Assembly: GCA_945639195.1 (NCBI GenBank)
Contig: CALZEE010000002.1
Span: forward strand, 1 to 64,000
DNA: 64,000 nt
From: an uncultured Ignatzschineria sp.
GTDB taxonomy: Bacteria; Pseudomonadota; Gammaproteobacteria; Cardiobacteriales; Wohlfahrtiimonadaceae
Direction: 5' to 3'
In this document: piece after piece, positions 18,157-25,840 of the stretch
Layout of the letters: the number at the start of each line of letters is the position of its first letter
Position numbering within the stretch: position 1 is the stretch's first letter
Made by a program: the position numbers and the translations under genes
Notes under the pieces: model-generated
Databases searched by the model: none
What the model was told of the DNA's origin: nothing
The model's input: only the letters and a program-made list of their open reading frames with translations

Positions 18157-18567
18157 GGTGTTTGAGAGAGACTCTTAAAATAGTTTTTTAAATAGAATGA
18201 AATTTGGGATGAGATGATGCAATCCATAATGGCGAGAGTCTTATCGTTGATCATTCATTGTGAAGTCTGAGGGAGGGTTAGTGTATTGATGCTTCGCTAT
18301 GTTAAAATAGCAGCTCTTTTTTCCCTCATACGAAAGCATGACAAAAGAATGATGAAAGCACAAGGATTGCCCTCAGAAAGTCCCTATAAAGGGATTTTTT
18401 AGTTAAGAGATAGCTATTTTTGAGACTTTTTAGCGTCGACCTCGGCGGGTTATTGTCGAAATCATTGAATTAATTTATCAATAGCTTATGACATATTCAT
18501 TTGTTGGTTTTAGCGATAACGTATTATTTGTTGCATTAGACAGCGCAGTACAATATAGGATTATTGG
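18157..18567. other. Intergenic region between TauE-type gene and MocR regulator, with an orphan terminator
   Basis: 410 bases. Besides the promoter of the MocR gene it contains a small terminator hairpin on the plus strand at 18379-18402 that follows no recognisable gene. MocR proteins usually bind direct or inverted repeats next to their own gene, but no clear repeat was found. Confidence 0.4.
18379..18402 (+). terminator. Orphan terminator-like hairpin
   Basis: TCCCT, a short loop, AGGGA and then six T. With no coding sequence upstream on this strand, it may end a small RNA or act as a leader attenuator. Confidence 0.5.
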
Positions 18568-20025
18568 ATGACACTTTACGAAACAATTGCCAACGATATT
18601 AGAGATTTAATTCGTTCGGGAGTCCTGAAGTATACAGATAAGCTTCCTTCAATTCGCAAAGCAAGTCAGATGTTTGATGTGAGCCCGGCAACGATTCAGC
18701 AAGCCTATTATTTGTTGGAGACACAAGGGATTATATATGCCAAAGAGCGCTCGGGGTTTTATGTTAAACCTGCTTTTCAAAAAGAGACGCATCCTCAGCT
18801 TGGACCTGTGATGAAGGTCTGCCCGAAAGAGACAGAGGTAGAGGTGAGTGACTTTATCTTTTCGGTACTCAATGCTCATAAAGATCATACCAATATTCCT
18901 TTTGGTTCTGCATTTCCAAGTCCAGATCTTTTCCCGATTAATCATCTCTCCACAAGTATGGCTAAAGGAATGGGCTGTCTTGCTTCCACGCCTTATGAGT
19001 TAGTCACAGATATGGCGGGTGGTTGTACGGAGCTCAAACGGCAGATTGAATTACGCTATCTTCTCAATGGGTTAAAGACAATGGAAGATGAGGTTGTTAT
19101 TACGAGTGGGGCGATGGAAGCATTGAGTCTTTCGCTGCAGGCGGTAACTAATCCCGGAGATTTAGTAGCGATTGAATCCCCCTGTTTTTATGCGATTTTA
19201 CAAATTTTAGAGCGCTTACAATTAAGAGCTGTAGAGATTCCTGTAGATATAGAGACGGGCATGGATATTGAAGCGCTAGGAAAGAGCTTAGAACGTTTTG
19301 AGATTAAAGCGATTGTTTTAATGACCAAGTTCCAGAATCCCGTAGGCTGTACTATTCCGAAAGAGAATCTTGTAAAGCTTTATCAGCTTATTAAGCAGTA
19401 TCAAGTGCCGGCAGTGATTGATGATGTTTATTCTGAAATCTATTATGGAGATGTCATTCCTTCTTACCTCAAAGGACTTGATGACGAAGGTTTGATATTA
19501 CATTGTGATTCATTCTGTAAGTCTCTTGCGCCTGGTTTTAGGGTAGGTTGGGTTGCTGCCGGGCGTTATGCCACACAGATTGAACGATTGAAGTTGATGA
19601 CGACAATCTCTCCTTCTGTGCCTTCTCAGTTAGCGATTAGTCACTATTTGAAACACCGACATTATGATCGACATCTTGCTAAATTACGGGCAGAGCTTGA
19701 AAAATCACAGAAAAAAATGTTATCTGCAATTGAGCGCTATTTCCCAAAAGAAGTTTTAGTTTCAAAACCTCGCGGGGGATATTTTCTTTGGTTAGAATTG
19801 CCGGAAGTCATTGATGCGTTAGAGCTTTATCGCCGAGCATTATCTCACCAGATTAGTATCGCACCCGGCCCGATCTTTTCAGCCTCCCAACAATATCGCC
19901 ACCATATTCGCCTAAACTACGGCATGAAATGGAATGGGCAATTAGATGAAGCGATGAAAACCTTAGGCGATTTAATTATTTTGATGTGGACAGAGGCAGG
20001 TATTGAGATTGCAAAAGGGCAATAA
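18568..20025 (+). CDS. MocR-type regulator: GntR winged helix fused to PLP aminotransferase-like domain
   Basis: A 485-residue MocR/PdxR-family regulator. Residues 1-70 are a GntR winged helix (LYETIANDIRDLIRSG, DKLPSIRKASQMFDVSPATIQQAYYLLE). The remainder is a fold-type I aminotransferase domain with the PLP lysine in DSFCKSLAPGFRVGW and the phosphate/ring contacts GAMEALSLSLQA and DDVYSEIYYGD. Such proteins sense PLP or amino compounds and control neighbouring genes. The flanking genes are cioAB (downstream, same strand) and the divergent TauE-type permease; the permease is the likelier target. Confidence 0.9.
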   Translation: MTLYETIANDIRDLIRSGVLKYTDKLPSIRKASQMFDVSPATIQQAYYLLETQGIIYAKERSGFYVKPAFQKETHPQLGPVMKVCPKETEVEVSDFIFSVLNAHKDHTNIPFGSAFPSPDLFPINHLSTSMAKGMGCLASTPYELVTDMAGGCTELKRQIELRYLLNGLKTMEDEVVITSGAMEALSLSLQAVTNPGDLVAIESPCFYAILQILERLQLRAVEIPVDIETGMDIEALGKSLERFEIKAIVLMTKFQNPVGCTIPKENLVKLYQLIKQYQVPAVIDDVYSEIYYGDVIPSYLKGLDDEGLILHCDSFCKSLAPGFRVGWVAAGRYATQIERLKLMTTISPSVPSQLAISHYLKHRHYDRHLAKLRAELEKSQKKMLSAIERYFPKEVLVSKPRGGYFLWLELPEVIDALELYRRALSHQISIAPGPIFSASQQYRHHIRLNYGMKWNGQLDEAMKTLGDLIILMWTEAGIEIAKGQ

Positions 20026-20155
20026 GCGCTAGGGAGAGAGGGCGTGAGGAAGTGTTATAAAGTGGTTGCATGCAATACAGATTTTTATAAAACGTGTTAA
20101 AAATATACAAAATCTTAAACTGTACTGGTTTTCTTTGCAAAACTGCACCTATTAT

Positions 20156-20169
20156 TTGACCTAAGTCAT
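20156..20169 (+). promoter_or_regulatory. FNR/ANR-like site upstream of cioAB
   Basis: TTGAC-CTAA-GTCAT lies about 50 bases before cioA and matches the FNR/ANR pattern TTGAT-N4-ATCAA at 7 or more of 10 positions. Oxygen-dependent control of a bd-type oxidase is plausible. Confidence 0.5.
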
Positions 20170-20218
20170 TGTTAGAGTAGCGCACAACTGTTAGTTTCAC
20201 TCGACCTAGGAGCTCTAA

Positions 20219-21583
20219 ATGTTTGGAGTTGAAGCGCTGGATCTCGCGCGTATACAATTTGCTTTCACTGTTTCATTTCATATTATCTTTCCCGCAATCA
20301 CTATTGGCTTAGCCTCTTACCTTGCGGTTATTCACTTCCTTTGGCTCAAGACGGATAAGGCGAAATATCGCACGATCTATAAGTTCTGGAGTAATATTTT
20401 TGCGGTAAACTTTGGTATGGGCGTTGTTTCCGGCGTCGTTATGGCATTCCAGTTTGGAACGCATTGGAGTGAGTTCTCTCGTTTTGCCGGCGGTATTACA
20501 GGGCCTCTTTTAACATACGAAGTCACAACAGCCTTCTTCTTGGAAGCGGGTTTTTTAGGCGTAATGTTATTTGGCGAACATCGTGTTGGCCGAAAAATGC
20601 ACTTCTTTGCAACCTGTATGGTGGCACTGGGTACATTCCTTTCAATGTTCTGGATTCTCTCTTCAAACAGCTGGATGCAAACTCCCGCAGGTTATGAAAT
20701 TATCGACAATCAAGTCGTTCCGACAGACTGGTTAGCGGTTGTATTTAACCCATCATTTATCTATCGATTACTGCACATGGGCTTAGCGGTATTTGTAACC
20801 ACGGCACTATTTGTAGGTTCTGTGTCTGCATGGCATCTTCGTAAAGGTGATCAAGCGCCAGAGTACAAAAAGATGTTCTCAATGTCGATGTGGTTCTTAG
20901 TGATCACAATTCCGATGCAGATTTTTATGGGGGACATGCATGGGCTTAATACGCTGAAGCATCAACCAACAAAAATTGCGGCAATGGAAGGGCACTGGGA
21001 AAATGTTGGAGATGAGCCAACGCCGTTAATCCTCTTTGCGATTCCCTCAAATGATGATGAAAAAAATCACTTCGTTCTTGAAATCCCGATGTTGGGTAGT
21101 TTGATTTTAACGCATAGCTTAACCGAGCAAGTGCCGGCATTAAAAGATGTGCCAAAAGCAGATCGACCTAATGTGCCTGTTGTTTTCTGGGCATTTAGAA
21201 TCATGGTTGCGCTTGGTGGCTTGATGCTCTTAACCGCGCTTATCAGTATCTACCAACGTAAAAAAGGCTCGTTCTATACAAGTAAACCATGGTTAACATT
21301 AGCGATTTGGATGGGACCTACAGGATTACTCGCGATCTTAGCCGGCTGGTTTGTAACGGAAGTCGGGCGTCAACCATGGGTTGTAAATGGCTTACTACGT
21401 ACGGCAGATGCAGTATCACAACATACAACGTTACATATGAGCATTAGTTTGATCGGATTTATCACGGTTTATACGCTTGTATTTGTCACGGGTTACCTCT
21501 ATATGGTGCGTTTAATGAAACGAGGCATTGATAAAACATCAGCAGCAGCTGATACCTCAAGTATGCATAAAGGAACAAAATAA
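20219..21583 (+). CDS. cioA: Cytochrome bd-type (cyanide-insensitive, CIO) quinol oxidase subunit I
   Basis: A 454-residue subunit I that oxidises quinol and reduces O2 in the inner membrane. It has the haem ligand region SFHIIFPAITIGLASYL, the GxTH-type helix FQFGTHWSEFSRFAGG, and AGWFVTEVGRQPWVV (GRQPW). It is shorter than E. coli CydA (522) because the periplasmic Q-loop is short, the mark of the CIO/CioA branch. The loop region contains PSNDDEKNHFVLEIP. The stop overlaps the cioB start (TAATG), so the subunits are translationally coupled. Confidence 0.93.
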   Translation: MFGVEALDLARIQFAFTVSFHIIFPAITIGLASYLAVIHFLWLKTDKAKYRTIYKFWSNIFAVNFGMGVVSGVVMAFQFGTHWSEFSRFAGGITGPLLTYEVTTAFFLEAGFLGVMLFGEHRVGRKMHFFATCMVALGTFLSMFWILSSNSWMQTPAGYEIIDNQVVPTDWLAVVFNPSFIYRLLHMGLAVFVTTALFVGSVSAWHLRKGDQAPEYKKMFSMSMWFLVITIPMQIFMGDMHGLNTLKHQPTKIAAMEGHWENVGDEPTPLILFAIPSNDDEKNHFVLEIPMLGSLILTHSLTEQVPALKDVPKADRPNVPVVFWAFRIMVALGGLMLLTALISIYQRKKGSFYTSKPWLTLAIWMGPTGLLAILAGWFVTEVGRQPWVVNGLLRTADAVSQHTTLHMSISLIGFITVYTLVFVTGYLYMVRLMKRGIDKTSAAADTSSMHKGTK

Positions 21584-22587
21584 TGACATTAGATCTCTCA
21601 TTTATCTGGGCGTTCGTCATCTTAATTGGTATTAGCGTCTATATTGTGGCGGATGGTTTTGACCTTGGTGTCGGTATCTTACTGCCTTTCGTGAAGGGTA
21701 GTGATGTAAAAGATGAGTTCATCGATACCATCGCGCCGGTTTGGGATGGTAATGAAACATGGTTGATTCTTGGGGGAGCAGCGCTCATGGGCGCTTTCCC
21801 ACTGGCGTATGCGGTGTTGTTAGAAGCATTCACAATACCGATTGTTATCATGCTCTTTGCCTTGATTTTACGAGGTGTTGCCTTTGAGTTTAGAGTGCAT
21901 TCACCAAGTAATCATAAATCACTCTGGACGCTCTCATTCATTGTAGGTTCTTATTTCTCTGCCTTGATGCAAGGAATGATGGCGGGCGCGTTCTTAGAAG
22001 GCTTTGTCTTGAATGTCACCGATAAGGGAACGCATTTTGCCGGCGGATCATTAGATTGGGTTTCACCATTTTCTATTCTTACCGGAATTGGGCTAGTGAT
22101 TATGTTCGCGCTTTTAGGCAGTTTCTGGGGCAGAATGAAAGGGCACGCATCATTGCAATCACAGATGGCAAGTAAGATGAAGCCGATGATCTTTGCACTT
22201 TTAGGAAGTTTATTACTGATCCTGATTGCGATGCTTCTCTCTGCTAAATTGATGCCTTTATTGACGGGTGCAAGACTCTATTTAGTTCTCGCTTCAATGA
22301 TCGTTATCGCGCTTGTGATTCTATATATCTTGAATAAGAAAATGAGCGATGGTAAACGCTTTGCTTTAACAATTTTTGTAATGGTATGTGGCATGGTAGG
22401 CTATACCTCGCTATTTTTCCCCTATATCATCCCACCAAGCATCACGCTCGAAATGGCTGCCTCCGCTAGTTCAAGTCAGATGTTTGGTTTAGTGGGGACG
22501 TTTATCATGCTACCTATCATTATTTTTTATCTCAGTTGGACTTACTATATCTTCCGCGGCAAAGTCATTGCCGGACACGGATATTAA
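21583..22587 (+). CDS. cioB: Cytochrome bd-type quinol oxidase subunit II
   Basis: A 334-residue, eight-to-nine-helix subunit II that stabilises subunit I. It begins MTLDLSFIWAFVILIGISVYIVADGFDLGVGILLP and has the family's WDGNETWLILGGAALMGAFPLAYA segment. The start overlaps the cioA stop by one base. A strong hairpin follows its stop before a small accessory gene. Confidence 0.94.
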   Translation: MTLDLSFIWAFVILIGISVYIVADGFDLGVGILLPFVKGSDVKDEFIDTIAPVWDGNETWLILGGAALMGAFPLAYAVLLEAFTIPIVIMLFALILRGVAFEFRVHSPSNHKSLWTLSFIVGSYFSALMQGMMAGAFLEGFVLNVTDKGTHFAGGSLDWVSPFSILTGIGLVIMFALLGSFWGRMKGHASLQSQMASKMKPMIFALLGSLLLILIAMLLSAKLMPLLTGARLYLVLASMIVIALVILYILNKKMSDGKRFALTIFVMVCGMVGYTSLFFPYIIPPSITLEMAASASSSQMFGLVGTFIMLPIIIFYLSWTYYIFRGKVIAGHGY

Positions 22588-22594
22588 GCTCAAT

Positions 22595-22632
22595 CCCCGG
22601 CAATGGTATGACCAATACTATGCCGGGGTTTT
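22595..22632 (+). terminator. Attenuator/terminator hairpin between cioB and the small accessory gene
   Basis: CCCCGGCA and TGCCGGGG form the core of a stem extended by partial pairing, followed by TTTTCTG. It lies 8 bases after the cioB stop and 35 before the next start, so it probably lowers readthrough to the microprotein. Confidence 0.8.
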
Positions 22633-22666
22633 CTGATCGTTTTCACTCTATTTCTAAATAGGTACT

Positions 22667-22798
22667 ATGATGAAAAATCCTTCGATATTAAAACAGTTTG
22701 GCTGGATGATCCTGCTCTGGTGTGGTGGTGTTGTTTCGCTCTTTATTTTGGCGTATATCATCCGTATCTTTATGACGATGGCAGGCTTAAAAAGCTAA
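22667..22798 (+). CDS. DUF2474/CydX-like small bd-oxidase accessory peptide
   Basis: A 43-residue single-span membrane peptide (MMKNPSILKQFGWMILLWCGGV, then a helix ending RIFMTMAGLKS). Very short proteins of this type (DUF2474, analogous to CydX/CbdX) sit next to CIO-type oxidase genes and are thought to stabilise haem binding. Two ATGs in tandem (22667, 22670) leave the exact start open. It is too short for most gene callers. Position and the W-L-G-V hydrophobic pattern support the call. Confidence 0.8.
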   Translation: MMKNPSILKQFGWMILLWCGGVVSLFILAYIIRIFMTMAGLKS

Positions 22799-22889
22799 AG
22801 AACCATTACTGTAACTATCTGATTATTCGTTGGTTTAAAAGTTTGTGTGAAAAAGGTAGTGTAAATAGTGGTCAAATGAAAATGTAGCA

Positions 22890-22918
22890 TTGACAGAGGG
22901 TGTGATAAACTATAAAAT
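22890..22918 (+). promoter_or_regulatory. Sigma70 promoter of the tRNA-Met cluster
   Basis: TTGACA, 17 bases, TAAAAT: a near-consensus promoter 16 bases before the first tRNA. Confidence 0.8.
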
Positions 22919-22933
22919 CCTTGTCACGTTATT

Positions 22934-23010
22934 GGACATATAGCTCAGTTGGTTAGAGCACAGCACTCATAATGCTGGGGTCGGTAGTTCGAATCTACCT
23001 ATGTCCACCA
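22934..23010 (+). tRNA. tRNA-Met (CAT), copy 1
   Basis: 77 nt with encoded CCA. Acceptor GGACATA pairs with TATGTCC, the anticodon stem is CAGCA/TGCTG and the loop CTCATAA gives anticodon CAT. The D-arm and overall sequence resemble elongator tRNA-Met more than initiator or tRNA-Ile2. The acceptor starts with a G-C pair, excluding the initiator's mismatch. Confidence 0.95.
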
Positions 23011-23040
23011 ATTTAACGATTGAAGTAATATAACTTTTAA

Positions 23041-23117
23041 GGACATGTAGCTCAGTTGGTTAGAGCACAGCACTCATAATGCTGGGGTCGGTGGTTCGAA
23101 TCCACCCATGTCCACCA
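23041..23117 (+). tRNA. tRNA-Met (CAT), copy 2
   Basis: 77 nt with CCA and the same anticodon arm as copy 1. It differs by paired changes: acceptor A-T to G-C (GGACATG/CATGTCC) and T-stem GTAG/CTAC to GTGG/CCAC. Both pairings are preserved, so it should be functional. Confidence 0.95.
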
Positions 23118-23153
23118 AATACAGTAAACCTATGATTTTACAGTGTTTTATAA

Positions 23154-23230
23154 GGACATATAGCTCAGTTGGTTAGAGCACAGCACTCATAATGCTGGGG
23201 TCGGTAGTTCGAATCTACCTATGTCCACCA
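23154..23230 (+). tRNA. tRNA-Met (CAT), copy 3
   Basis: 77 nt, identical to copy 1. It is the last tRNA before a phage-like island, so its 3' end is the likely ancestral integration target. A terminator follows immediately. Confidence 0.95.
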
Positions 23231-23235
23231 ATCTT

Positions 23236-23262
23236 AAAAGCCTACTTTTTAGTAGGCTTTTT
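23236..23262 (+). terminator. Terminator of the tRNA-Met operon
   Basis: AAAAGCCTACT pairs with AGTAGGCTTTT, followed by a T-run. Confidence 0.85.
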
Positions 23263-23281
23263 TACATCTATCAAAAACCTG

Positions 23282-23305
23282 TTTATACCATTATTTATAC
23301 CATTA
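23282..23305. repeat. Two tandem 12-base repeats TTTATACCATTA
   Basis: Two perfect head-to-tail copies lie between the tRNA terminator and the AlpA-like gene. Their placement at the island edge suggests integrase-arm or excisionase/AlpA binding sites, or an operator overlapping the gene's 3' end. Confidence 0.6.
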
Positions 23306-23308
23306 GCT

Positions 23309-23593
23309 TTAGAATTTTAAAGCGTATCTCTCGGCGTAAATATTTGACCACTTTTTATTCAAAATATATTCTCTGCCTCTACTCGCATTAATAACCATCC
23401 AAGCATGCATTTCTTTCTTGCACCATAATGAATTACGTACACCAATTTTGATCTGCTTAGGGAAGGTATCTTTTGAGATTTCACCATAGATAGTTCCCGA
23501 ACTGATTTGAAGTTTTTTCACAAGGTCATCAATTGTGTAGTATCCAATTAAATGCTCATTTTTTATTTTAGACCTCTCTTCGAGTATTGTCAC
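23309..23593 (-). CDS. AlpA/MerR-type phage regulatory protein (excisionase-like)
   Basis: A 94-residue DNA-binding protein. YTIDDLVKKLQISSGTIYGEIS is a winged helix-turn-helix of the AlpA/excisionase kind, followed by FPKQIKIGVRNSLWCKKEMHAWM, the usual FP-x-I-G-x-R-W-x-E-I-W arrangement. AlpA proteins activate excision or integrase genes in tRNA-inserted islands. The C-terminal 30 residues are unusual. No integrase gene survives between it and the tRNA. The start may be slightly downstream of 23593. Confidence 0.75.
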   Translation of the reverse strand: MTILEERSKIKNEHLIGYYTIDDLVKKLQISSGTIYGEISKDTFPKQIKIGVRNSLWCKKEMHAWMVINASRGREYILNKKWSNIYAERYALKF

Positions 23594-23767
23594 TTTATCT
23601 AAAATCTTCTCTATCAGGGCATACCGGTACCGGCTTTAAAGCTCCAGATCCGCTATGCGGGCTGATCTGATGGATGGTGTGGCGCATACTTTGTTTTTAT
23701 TAACCAAATCACTTCCAATTATCTGCGCTAATGACGTAACGCGCAAGAAAACGAATAAGGGGATGGC

Positions 23768-24126
23768 GTGAGTAAAAGGATTTTCGACATAGTGCCAGTG
23801 CGAAAACCAAGAATGACCAAGTCTGAAAAATAGAAAATAAGACTGGCTACGGCGCGTTACTGGGCATTCAAAGATGAAGTGAAGTTACATGGCGTAAATA
23901 TCCAAGAAATAGGGACTCACATCACTTTTGTAATGCCAATGCCGGCACGCTGGAGTAAGAAGAAATCAGAGCATTTAGGTGAAGCTAACCAACAAAAGTC
24001 AGACGTAGATAACCTAACAAAAGCGCTGCTAGATGCAATCTATGAAGATGATGCGCACGTGTGGAATGTCAGAACAACAAAGATCTGGGCGAAGTTGGGA
24101 AGATAATCATTGAGATGGTGGAGTAA
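23768..24126 (+). pseudogene. rusA: Broken phage Holliday-junction resolvase RusA
   Basis: From a GTG at 23768 the reading SKRIFDIVPVRKPRMTKSEK is followed by an in-frame TAG at 23831-23833, then RLATARYWAFKDEV, FVMPMPARWSKKK, QQKSDVDNLTKALLDAIYEDD and VWNVRTTKIW. The DNL-K-LLDA-EDD block is the RusA catalytic aspartate motif. Near 24090 one base is missing relative to the family, shifting the ending GEVGKIIIEMVE into another frame that stops at 24124-24126. RusA resolves Holliday junctions in lambdoid phages. The TAG replaces a usual Trp or Arg position. The gene overlaps the next by TAATG. Confidence 0.88.
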
Positions 24127-24506
24127 TGAGTAATTTAAATCAGGCTGATTACGTTTTAGAGCAATGGGCTAAATGGTCATTGAGTACAAATGGCTTTCCC
24201 GAAACTATTGCAATTGCAAATCTACTGGAAGTGAAGAGTGATCTAGCTCACTAGCCATTGCCCTCAGGAGTTGATTGTAATAATGAAGTTGCAATCACAA
24301 TTAGGCTTTTTCATATGATGATGGAGAATAACAAGGGTACGGCCAATTTACAGGTTCTCCAAACATTCCTTTTAGAAAGAGCATATGGAGAATCTATCAA
24401 GTCATTTTGCGAGAGATCTGGTCTGTTCTCAAGAGATAAGTATTACGTGGCTAGAAATGAGTTTTCTTTGAGGTTAGATACCTATTATTCCTTGATGAAG
24501 AGTTAG
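24126..24506 (+). pseudogene. Phage antiterminator Q-like protein interrupted by an amber codon
   Basis: One reading frame of 127 codons begins MSNLNQADYVLEQWAKWSL and continues to FSLRLDTYYSLMKS. It is broken only by TAG at 24252-24254 (after VKSDLAH). The opening DYVLEQWAKW and the central region resemble lambdoid late antiterminators (Phage_antitermQ). The position directly after rusA supports this. Q proteins let RNA polymerase read into the late lysis and structural genes. The residual 82-residue part after the TAG has its own ATG and might still be made, but a functional Q is unlikely unless TAG is suppressed. Confidence 0.65.
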
Positions 24507-25667
24507 AAGAGTAGATACTCTATAAATACTTCTTTGTTTTTAATAATTTTATAATCCTCTAGGAAACTCATGTATGAGTCAAAGTCTTCGGAAAAATCAT
24601 ATTGTTGATTTTCACCATCGTGAATAAGATTTATGTTATAGAAAAAATTTAAAAGAGTTCTGTTGTCTATTCTAAAATCATCATGAACTAGATTTGAATT
24701 AGATTTATATAAAAAACTGCTATTAGAGAGTAGGGATTTAAACATCAAAATTATAGGGTCATCAGGGTTTATCTTGATGTGCCTGATCTTAGAGGTTGTA
24801 TTTTTGTGATTATTATTGAATTGCTGCGTTGTATTAATTGTATTTATTGTAATATCTAAAATAGTTGATTCTATGTAAGTTAGCTTTGTTTCCATGATAG
24901 CTATAGCATTGCTAGAGTTAAATTCCTGGGTTTTTTGTTTTAGTTCTGGGGTCATCCAGCTGACGTAAACATCTGGATCAGCTTGATCATAGCCTTTTAC
25001 TGTATTGAGGCTTTTTTCCTGCTTATCAAAAATGGAATATATGTTATCTATATGGTTAGATATAGTCTGTAGCTCTAACTTTAATAGTGGGGGGGATAAT
25101 TAAAATACTAGAAGAAAGCTTAATTTGAGTTAAAGTCATAGAGAAATTTATGTTTACAACATCCATACTCTCTGCCAAAGAGATTAGTTCCTTGCAGCGC
25201 TCAATGAAGATATCTATATCTTGAAAGTTAGAATTATTTATTTCAAGCTTTAATTGTTTTGAGAAATCTCTTAAGATTTCTCGTTCAAAATTACGATTAG
25301 CTGCAATGATACTTCTTTGAATATTATCAGCCTGATCTTGTAATTGACTTTGGGCAGTAAGAAGCTCCTTTCTCTGAAATATAATAGAAGCCACTAATCC
25401 TGTAAAAGCTAATGCGGAGATAGTTATTTCTATAAGCTTCAAAGCCAACTCATGGTTAATCTCTTTATCACTAATCTGTACAATATCAAAAATCCAATTC
25501 AAGTTATTGGGATTCAAGCTCTCTAATATTAGATATCCAGCCAGATAAAATAAACCAATATATATAACTATAAATACAAAGAGTATTTTTAGAAAAAACT
25601 TGATAGTATTCATTTTAACTAGTCCATATTGAGGTAATAAGGGAGGTAACCATACATCATCTCCCAT
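24503..25667 (-). pseudogene. Two-helix membrane/coiled-coil protein split by a G7 tract (frameshifted or phase-variable)
   Basis: Two minus-strand readings join into one gene if the run of seven G (25089-25095) is one base shorter. The first part (25667-25056) has membrane helices FFLKILFVFIVIYIGLFYLAG and LIEITISALAFTGLVASIIF, then a coiled coil (QRKELLTAQSQLQDQADNIQ). It would continue through KLELQTISNHIDNIYSIFDK and YDQADPDVYVSWMTPELKQK into the 150-residue second part. The joined product is about 370-387 residues. The initiator is ATG 25667 or the internal MNTIKFF at about 25613. I do not recognise the family. The layout resembles phage-borne exclusion proteins, but that is inference. 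Confidence 0.65.
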
Positions 25668-25722
25668 TCTTGCGCTTGTCTCAACAAAATGCTAGTATTA
25701 TTAGATTAGTCTTTTTGACCTT

Positions 25723-25755
25723 AAAGCTTGCACAGTGGTGGCGAGCTTTTTTTGT
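25723..25755 (+). terminator. Terminator before the 25841 gene
   Basis: AAAGCTTGC pairs with GCGAGCTTT, followed by a T-run. It isolates the downstream gene from phage transcription. Confidence 0.75.
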
Positions 25756-25840
25756 TGTCTAAATTCTAGTTATTAAGGACTTTTTTGGTGTGCTAGTTAT
25801 TTGTTTTTAAATAAACTAACTATAGTTAAATGGTAACGTA

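Noticed and set aside
20946..21155. Opposite-strand readings inside cioA, glmS, the giant gene and other long genes
   Set aside because: They mirror the codon bias of the real gene and have no start signals or families.
23768..24506. True genetic-code change (TAG read as an amino acid) in the phage remnant
   Set aside because: rusA also carries a frameshift and the surrounding phage genes are decayed, so ordinary pseudogene decay explains the TAG codons.
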